A stretch of DNA of 28,711 nt from Bordetella parapertussis (GTDB lineage Bacteria; Pseudomonadota; Gammaproteobacteria; Burkholderiales; Burkholderiaceae_B). Below the pieces are notes generated by a model that saw only the letters and a list, made by a program, of their open reading frames with translations, made no database searches and was not told the DNA's origin. The first letter of the stretch is position 1. The number at the start of each line of letters is the position of its first letter. Of this stretch, positions 23,385-28,711 are shown piece by piece. The translations under genes and the position numbers were made by a program. The stretch covers positions 1 to 28,711 of the forward strand of contig CAMDFD010000027.1 of NCBI GenBank assembly GCA_945897365.1. Reading direction: 5' to 3'.

Positions 23385-23625
23385 CGCCCCTCTGTCCTTT
23401 TGCCTGAGAGTTGCCCCGCAATGTCGCGGGTGTGCACCTTCGGCGCCCGTGGTGACCGATCTAAGTGGGTCGCGGGTCTCTCCAGAGTGTTGTGCTGAAA
23501 GATTTCTGTGGAAAGCTTTCAATTCATATTGCGGTATGGGGGGCCTGAGCGATTCTGGGCGAATTGCGCCTTCGGCGGCAAACGGAGCCTAGATGGAACT
23601 CCTATGCGCTCTCCCGCAATATGCG
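23385..23625 (-). promoter_or_regulatory. tandem glycine riboswitch upstream of gcvT
   Basis: On the minus strand, aptamer 2 (about 23490-23385) shows GGAGAGACC, GGGCGCCGAAGGTGCA and AACTCTCAGGCAAAAGGACAG in order, the conserved glycine-aptamer core closed by CTCTG/CAGAG. Upstream, aptamer 1 (23623-23525) has a perfect 10-bp P1 (23623-23614 with 23534-23525), GGGAGAGCGC, GCCGCCGAAGGCGCAA and CGCTCAGGCC; its last conserved part reads CCCCCATACC instead of AAAAGGAC. The linker between the aptamers is about 34 nt. Known glycine riboswitches turn on gcv genes when glycine is abundant. Aptamer 2 is certain; aptamer 1 is divergent but convincing. Confidence 0.88.
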
Positions 23626-23639
23626 TTCACAGCTGTGTG

Positions 23640-23669
23640 AGCATACCGCGAAAATCGAGCCTTCGACAA
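23640..23669 (-). promoter_or_regulatory. candidate gcv operon promoter
   Basis: Minus strand TTGTCG (23669-23664) and TATGCT (23645-23640) with an 18-bp spacer resemble a sigma-70 promoter. A start near 23633 would begin just ahead of aptamer 1 of the riboswitch, as expected. The palindrome CACAGCTGTG lies at the inferred start. Confidence 0.45.
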
Positions 23670-23710
23670 GCCAATCCCTATTTTGACTGGGCCGATCATT
23701 CAGGGGGGGG

Positions 23711-24907
23711 TTAGAGGCTACGTCCGCAGGCGACGCCAGAAGCCCATGCCCACTGGAAGTTATACCCCCCAAGCCAGCCTGTCACATCGACCGTTTCGCC
23801 AATGAAATGAAGGCCAGGAACGGTTCGGGCCTGCATACTGCGTTGATCCAGGCCCTTGGTATCCACCCCTCCGCGCATGACCTCGGCTTTTTTATAGCCC
23901 GCCGTACCATTCGGGATCAGCGACCACGCCTGAATCCGTTGGGCCAAGTCTTTGAGCACTCGATCTGGCGCATCGGCTAGACGGAGTGTGGCCTGTTCGC
24001 CCAGCCACTGCTCGGCCAAACGCTTAGGCCAGAGCGAGGACAGCAAAGTACCGAGCTGCTGCTTACCCCCGACCTTGGCCTCAACGAGCCTGTCGGATAG
24101 GTCTTGACCCGGTGCCAAATCGAGCACAATCGCTTCACCTGGCTGCCAGTAACTCGAAATTTGCAAAATACCCGGGCCTGACAGTCCTCGATGCGTAAAC
24201 AGCACATCCTCGAGAAATTGCTGGGTACGTCGACCGGGTCCCGCGCTCACGGTGGCCTGCAATGCGACACCCGCCAGCGCGCCAAAAGGCGTCCAAGTAT
24301 CCGCATCGAACGTCAATGGCACGAGCGCTGGTCGCGGCTCGACGACTTTGAGCCCGAACTGACGAGCAAGTTTTAAGCCAAAGTCTGTCGCGCCAAGCTG
24401 AGGAATCGCAAGACCTCCTGTTGCGATGACCAAGTTATTGGCTTGAATCGTCCCGCCGGAGGTTTGCACAGAAAAAAGAGGCGGCCCTATCGTGTCGGCG
24501 CGCGAGACGTCTTTGACCTCGCAAGGCATGCGCCACTGCACCCCCCCTTGATTGCACTCGGTGCGCAACAGCTCGATGATGTCTTCGCTGCTGTGGTCAC
24601 AAAAAAGCTGGCCTTTGTGTTTCTCGTGCCAGGCGATCCCGTGGAGGCGCATCAGCTCGAGAAAGTCCTGCGGCGTATAGCCCGCCAAGGCTGATTTGCA
24701 AAAATGGGGGTTAGCCGAAATAAAATTTTCCGGACCGACTTGTTTGTTAGTGAAGTTACAGCGCCCGCCGCCTGAAATCCTGATTTTTTCGGCCAACACC
24801 GTTGCATGCTCAATCAGCACGACCGTACGCCCACGCTGGGCGGCGACCGCGGCACACATCATGCCGGCGGCACCCGCACCAATCACCGCGACCTCAAACT
24901 GCTCCAT
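23711..24907 (-). CDS. HI0933/BaiN-family flavoprotein
   Basis: A 398-residue FAD protein of the HI0933-like (BaiN/aminoacetone oxidase) family. It has the N-terminal dinucleotide fold VIGAGAAGMMCA, the family signature ISGGGRCNFTN, a central LVIATGGLAIPQLGATDFG, and the C-terminal GETVDVTGWLGGYNFQWAWASG. Members are predicted NAD(P)/FAD-dependent reductases or oxidases, and the physiological substrate is mostly unknown. The gene starts 29 bp after the decarboxylase stop on the same strand, so the two may be cotranscribed. The gcv promoter and riboswitch follow its 3' end. Confidence 0.88.
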   Translation of the reverse strand: MEQFEVAVIGAGAAGMMCAAVAAQRGRTVVLIEHATVLAEKIRISGGGRCNFTNKQVGPENFISANPHFCKSALAGYTPQDFLELMRLHGIAWHEKHKGQLFCDHSSEDIIELLRTECNQGGVQWRMPCEVKDVSRADTIGPPLFSVQTSGGTIQANNLVIATGGLAIPQLGATDFGLKLARQFGLKVVEPRPALVPLTFDADTWTPFGALAGVALQATVSAGPGRRTQQFLEDVLFTHRGLSGPGILQISSYWQPGEAIVLDLAPGQDLSDRLVEAKVGGKQQLGTLLSSLWPKRLAEQWLGEQATLRLADAPDRVLKDLAQRIQAWSLIPNGTAGYKKAEVMRGGVDTKGLDQRSMQARTVPGLHFIGETVDVTGWLGGYNFQWAWASGVACGRSL

Positions 24908-24936
24908 GCGCGACGCTCAGCATTGTTGTTGAATCT

Positions 24937-27204
24937 TTAGCATTGCGCTTCGATCAGACAGTCGACGTAATAACGCTTTTCTCCATTTGGCAGGACATCC
25001 TCGCCCAAACCGTGAATATACGTTTCAAACGATGGAAACATTTGATTGAACTCGCGCGCGAACTGGAGATATTGCACAATGGTTTTATTAAAGCGCTCGC
25101 CAGGAATAAGCAATGGAATACCGGGAGGATAGGGAGTTAACAACACACCCGTGACACGCCCTTCGAGTTGATCGATGGAAACACGCTCAACCTCGCGGTG
25201 CGCCATTCTCGCAAAAGCATCCGAAGGCTTGAGCGCGGGCACCATGTCGCTCAAATACATCTCAGTCGTGAGGCGTGCGACATCATGCTTGCGATATTGC
25301 TCATGAATTTGTTGGCACAAATCACGCAGTCCCATCCGCTCATAGCGACGATTCGTCTTACAAAAATCGGGCAAGATGCGCCACAAGGGCTGATTACGAT
25401 CGTAGTCATCCTTGAATTGCTGCAAAGCGGTCAACAAGGTATTCCAACGGCCTTTGGTGATGCCGATGGTGAACATAATGAAAAAGGAATAGAGACCTGT
25501 TTTTTCAACCACCACGCCATGTTCTGTCAGATATTTGGAGACGAGGGCGGCAGGAATACCGGTCTCGCCAAAACTGCCGGACATATCTAGTCCGGGCGTC
25601 ACAATGGTCGCCTTGATCGGGTCGAGCATGTTGAAGCCTTCGGCGAGGTCGCCAAAGCCGTGCCAATGGTCGTTGGCCTTGAGTATCCAGTCGGACTGCT
25701 CGCCCACACCGTGTGCAGCTAGATAATCGGGGCCCCACACCGTGAACCACCAGTCATCATCACCATACTCGAGATCGACTTTACGCATCGCACGACGGAA
25801 ATCAAGCGCTTCGCGAATGCTTTCCTCGACCAATGCCGTGCCACCCGGAGCTTCCATCATGGCGGCCGCCACGTCACAGGACGCAATGATGGCGTACTGG
25901 GGCGAAGTCGACATATGCATCAAGTAGGCTTCATTAAAAATATTGCGATCGAGCTTGCGGCTCTCGGGCTCTTGGACGATGATCTGAGAGGCTTGTGAAA
26001 TTCCGGCTAACAGTTTGTGGGTCGAGTGCGTCGCAAACACCATGGCTTTGGGACTGCGTGGACGACCGGCTCCGATCGCATGCATGTCCTGATAAAAACT
26101 ATGGAAGGCCGCATGGGGCAACCAAGCCTCATCAAAGTGCAGCGTATCGACCAGGTTGCCAAGTTTGGCCTTGATCGTTTCTACGTTGTAAATCACACCG
26201 TCATAGGTGCTTTGTGTCAACGTCAAAATACGCGGGTTCTTATCTTTGACATTACGCGCAAAAGGATTGGCATCGATTTTTTTCTGAATGCTTTCGGGCT
26301 CGAACTCCTCGAGAGGAATCGGACCAATGATGCCCATGTGGTTACGCGTAGGACGTAAAAAAACCGGGATCGCGCCCGTCATCGTAATCGCGTGCAAAAT
26401 GGACTTGTGACAGTTGCGATCCACCACCACAATATCATCGGCCGCCACGTTGGCATGCCAGACAACCTTGTTCGAGGTAGAGGTGCCGTTTGTCACGAAA
26501 TAACAGTGGTCGGCATTAAAAATCCGCGCTGCGTTGAGCTCAGACTCGGCGATGGGGCCGGTATGATCAAGTAGCTGCCCGAGTTCGTCCACGGCGTTGC
26601 AAACGTCGGCGCGCAGCATGTTTTCACCAAAAAATTGGTGAAACATTTGACCAACAGGACTCTTTAGAAAGGCGACACCGCCCGAATGTCCGGGACAGTG
26701 CCAGGAATATGAGCCATCCTGCGCGTAATTGACCAGCTCGCGAAAGAACGGTGGCGCCAAGCTATCGACATAGCTGCGCGCTTCACGAATGATGTGTCGC
26801 GCCACAAACTCCGGCGTGTCCTCGAACATGTGAATGAAGCCATGCAATTCGCGCAAAATATCGTTCGGGATGTGTTCCGCCGTGCGCGTTTCTCCGTACA
26901 GATAAATTGGGATGTCTGCGTTGCGAAAGCGCAATTCGCCAATAAAGACACGGAGGTTTTTAATGGCGCCGGCGACATCCTCCGGCGAATCGACGTCGAA
27001 TTCCTCATCATCGATGGAGAGGATAAACGCGCTTGCTCGACTTTGCTGCTGGGCGAAGGAGCTCAGATCGCCATAGCTGGTGACTCCGATCACTTCCATG
27101 CCTTCAGCTTCGATCGCCGTTGCGAGCGCCCGAACCCCTAGACCCGAGGCGTTCTCAGAGCGATAGTCCTCGTCGATGATAAAAATAGGAAAGCGAAATT
27201 TCAT
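24937..27204 (-). CDS. Orn/Lys/Arg decarboxylase (fold type I, PLP)
   Basis: A 755-residue basic amino acid decarboxylase with the three-part architecture of the inducible family: an N-terminal wing domain (about 1-150), a PLP core with the Schiff-base lysine K397 in ATHSTHKLLAGISQAS and the aspartate D358 in HFDEAW, and a C-terminal domain with PYPPGIPLLIPGE and FETYIHG. Length is near E. coli AdiA (756), while the stretch YLTEHGVVVEKTG resembles lysine decarboxylases, so the substrate (arginine, lysine or ornithine) is undecided. The product would be a polyamine or its precursor, with proton consumption. The start has GGAG 8 nt upstream. It follows dcd by 90 bp. Confidence 0.9.
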   Translation of the reverse strand: MKFRFPIFIIDEDYRSENASGLGVRALATAIEAEGMEVIGVTSYGDLSSFAQQQSRASAFILSIDDEEFDVDSPEDVAGAIKNLRVFIGELRFRNADIPIYLYGETRTAEHIPNDILRELHGFIHMFEDTPEFVARHIIREARSYVDSLAPPFFRELVNYAQDGSYSWHCPGHSGGVAFLKSPVGQMFHQFFGENMLRADVCNAVDELGQLLDHTGPIAESELNAARIFNADHCYFVTNGTSTSNKVVWHANVAADDIVVVDRNCHKSILHAITMTGAIPVFLRPTRNHMGIIGPIPLEEFEPESIQKKIDANPFARNVKDKNPRILTLTQSTYDGVIYNVETIKAKLGNLVDTLHFDEAWLPHAAFHSFYQDMHAIGAGRPRSPKAMVFATHSTHKLLAGISQASQIIVQEPESRKLDRNIFNEAYLMHMSTSPQYAIIASCDVAAAMMEAPGGTALVEESIREALDFRRAMRKVDLEYGDDDWWFTVWGPDYLAAHGVGEQSDWILKANDHWHGFGDLAEGFNMLDPIKATIVTPGLDMSGSFGETGIPAALVSKYLTEHGVVVEKTGLYSFFIMFTIGITKGRWNTLLTALQQFKDDYDRNQPLWRILPDFCKTNRRYERMGLRDLCQQIHEQYRKHDVARLTTEMYLSDMVPALKPSDAFARMAHREVERVSIDQLEGRVTGVLLTPYPPGIPLLIPGERFNKTIVQYLQFAREFNQMFPSFETYIHGLGEDVLPNGEKRYYVDCLIEAQC

Positions 27205-27294
27205 CCAGAGGACTCCGCAAAGGATAAGTAGGAAAATTAAGAATATTTACCACAGGCTCAAGACAAAAGCGTGTCAGATAAGCGGCGCAAAACA

Positions 27295-27861
27295 TCAAGT
27301 ACGTGGCAAAGTGACGCCACGCTGCCCTTGGTACTTGCCGCCTCGGTCTTTGTAAGAGGTCGAGCAAATTTCATCACTTTCAAAAAACAACATTTGCGCG
27401 CAACCCTCGCCTGCGTAAATCTTTGCGGGCAACGGTGTGGTGTTTGAAAACTCGAGCGTGACATGACCTTCCCACTCGGGTTCCAGAGGCGTGACATTGA
27501 CAATGATCCCGCAGCGCGCGTAGGTGCTCTTGCCAAGGCAAATCGTCAGGACACTGCGGGGAATTCGAAAATACTCAACCGTGCGCGCAAGCGCAAAGGA
27601 GTTGGGGGGGATGATGCAAATATCCCCTTTGAAATCAACGAAGGACTTTTCGTCAAAATTTTTCGGATCGACAATGGTTGAATTGATGTTCGTGAAAATT
27701 TTAAACTCGTTGGCGCAGCGCACATCGTAGCCGTAGCTGCTCGTGCCATAGCTCACGATACGGCCTGATTCGTTCGAACGCACCTGGCCAGGCTCGAAGG
27801 GTTCGATCATCCCGTCGGTTTGTGCCACGCGGCGGATCCAGTTGTCGCTTTTGATGCTCAT
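27295..27861 (-). CDS. dcd: dCTP deaminase
   Basis: Deaminates dCTP to dUTP, the main route to dUMP for thymidylate synthase in proteobacteria. The 188-residue product has SYGTSSYGYDVRC, LGKSTYARCGIIVNVTPLEP, and the catalytic E137 in EGHVTLEFSNTTPLP, followed by the C-terminal GKYQGQRGVTLPR that closes over the nucleotide. It contains the single-function residues rather than an obvious bifunctional dUTPase pattern. It lies between mrp and the decarboxylase. The 91 bp upstream contain a TAAAAT that could be a -10 box, but no convincing -35. Confidence 0.95.
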   Translation of the reverse strand: MSIKSDNWIRRVAQTDGMIEPFEPGQVRSNESGRIVSYGTSSYGYDVRCANEFKIFTNINSTIVDPKNFDEKSFVDFKGDICIIPPNSFALARTVEYFRIPRSVLTICLGKSTYARCGIIVNVTPLEPEWEGHVTLEFSNTTPLPAKIYAGEGCAQMLFFESDEICSTSYKDRGGKYQGQRGVTLPRT

Positions 27862-27952
27862 TGCCCAAGGGTCTCAAAATTAAAAGTCAAGAGGGCGAAT
27901 TTTACCCCCTGTCCGGCCCCTTAGGCACACACAAGGGGTGAGAGAGTGAAAA

Positions 27953-28711
27953 TCAAGTACGCTGAACCGAAATCACGCCAAACTTGTCACTCAGATCCTT
28001 GGGCAAAGCGGCAACCTTGGCGGCCATTCTGGAGGCAATCTCGCCATACAGCTTCGCGGCCTCGCTGGTGGGCGCCGAGAGGACGGTCGGACGACCGGCA
28101 TCCGCATCGACGCGGATCGCCATCTCCAAAGGCAGAGCCCCCAACCATGAGACCTTGTATTGCTCCGCCATGCGCTGTCCACCGCCCTCGCCAAAGATGT
28201 GCTCGGCATGGCCACACTGACTGCAGACGTGAATGGCCATGTTTTCAATCACACCCAGCACCGGCACATTGACCTTTTCAAACATCCGCAGACCTTTGCG
28301 GGCATCTAAAAGCGCCAAATCCTGTGGCGTGGTCACAATCACAGCGCCAACCACAGGTACTTTTTGTGACAGTGTCAATGCGATATCACCCGTACCGGGC
28401 GGCATATCGACGATCAAATAGTCCAGATTGTCCCAGTTGGTGGAACGCAACAACTGCTCGAGAGCTTGCGTGACCATGGGTCCGCGCCAAATCGCCGGAT
28501 TGTCCTCACTGATCATAAAACCAATGGAGTTGGCCTGGATGCCATGTCCCACCACCGGGCTCATGGTTTTGCCATCCGCGCTATCCGGGCGCTGGGAAAC
28601 GCCCAACAGAGTCGGCACGCTAGGACCGTAAATATCCGCGTCCAGCAATCCCACCCGCGCACCTTCCGCCTGCAAGGCCAAGGCAAGATTGACCGCGGTT
28701 GTACTCTTGCC
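27953..28711 (-). CDS. apbC: iron-sulfur cluster carrier ATPase Mrp/ApbC (5' end cut off)
   Basis: The window end cuts the gene inside its Walker A loop: the first visible residues are GKSTTAVNLA. About 252 residues remain, with the deviant Walker/MinD-like pattern LLDADIYGPSVPTLLG, the family signature NWDNLDYLIVDMPPGTGD, TTPQDLALLDARKG, and the cysteine pair CSQCGH that holds the Fe-S cluster in Mrp/NBP35-type carriers. The protein loads Fe-S clusters onto apo-enzymes. An N-terminal MIP18-like domain may exist beyond the window. It is followed by dcd on the same strand after 91 bp, which holds no clear terminator. Confidence 0.95.
   Translation of the reverse strand, partial: GKSTTAVNLALALQAEGARVGLLDADIYGPSVPTLLGVSQRPDSADGKTMSPVVGHGIQANSIGFMISEDNPAIWRGPMVTQALEQLLRSTNWDNLDYLIVDMPPGTGDIALTLSQKVPVVGAVIVTTPQDLALLDARKGLRMFEKVNVPVLGVIENMAIHVCSQCGHAEHIFGEGGGQRMAEQYKVSWLGALPLEMAIRVDADAGRPTVLSAPTSEAAKLYGEIASRMAAKVAALPKDLSDKFGVISVQRT

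Noticed and set aside
1..28711. CRISPR arrays, insertion sequences, prophage or defence genes
   Set aside because: No regularly spaced repeats, transposase, integrase, or recognised defence proteins were found; nearly all DNA is accounted for by housekeeping genes.

Overview
The window looks like a chromosomal core region of a betaproteobacterium of the order Burkholderiales, probably near the Alcaligenaceae. This is inferred from gene order and protein character: TPR protein-lolB-ispE-tRNA(Gln)-prs-rplY-pth, pgm next to pgi, gcvT-gcvH-gcvP, and mrp-dcd-decarboxylase. No database search was possible. The DNA is moderately GC-rich and very densely packed. I see no insertion sequence, prophage, CRISPR array or rRNA.

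Layout. Positions 71-1636 (+) encode an acyl-CoA synthetase whose 3' end overlaps a minus-strand CPBP-family intramembrane protease (1617-2363). The protease is translationally coupled to pth. From 8275 down to 1617 the minus strand carries a TPR protein, lolB, ispE, tRNA-Gln(UUG), prs, rplY, a terminator, pth and the protease. mutM (+, 8337) diverges from the TPR gene. An FAD-linked 2-hydroxyacid oxidase (-, 9380-10795) follows, with a doubtful small membrane ORF at its 3' end. Then come pgm and pgi (+, 10988-13972), a 343-bp gap that appears to hold a minus-strand small RNA, and coq7 (-). An OsmC-like gene, thyA, folA and a DUF945 gene form a plus-strand cluster (15139-18846). The rest is minus strand: gcvP, gcvH and gcvT behind a tandem glycine riboswitch, a HI0933/BaiN flavoprotein, an Orn/Lys/Arg decarboxylase, dcd, and an apbC/mrp gene cut by the window end.

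How the genes work together. Most products are housekeeping: tRNA supply and ribosome rescue (tRNA-Gln, rplY, pth), PRPP and isoprenoid precursors (prs, ispE), outer-membrane lipoprotein insertion (lolB), base-excision repair (mutM), hexose-phosphate interconversion (pgm, pgi), ubiquinone synthesis (coq7), one-carbon and thymidylate metabolism (thyA, folA, the gcv operon, and dcd supplying dUMP), and Fe-S cofactor delivery (mrp).

The most unusual content is non-coding. First, a probable small RNA at about 14000-14135 (-) carries two CUCCUCC anti-Shine-Dalgarno motifs, one in a hairpin loop, and ends in a strong intrinsic terminator. Second, the pgm leader can fold into two mutually exclusive hairpins, one of them terminator-like, although no upstream plus-strand gene needs terminating. 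Third, the first aptamer of the glycine riboswitch is divergent and the inter-aptamer linker is long. Fourth, the ispE stop codon lies one base from the 5' end of tRNA-Gln, which lacks an encoded CCA. Fifth, a degenerate 15-bp periodic repeat lies between gcvT and gcvH.
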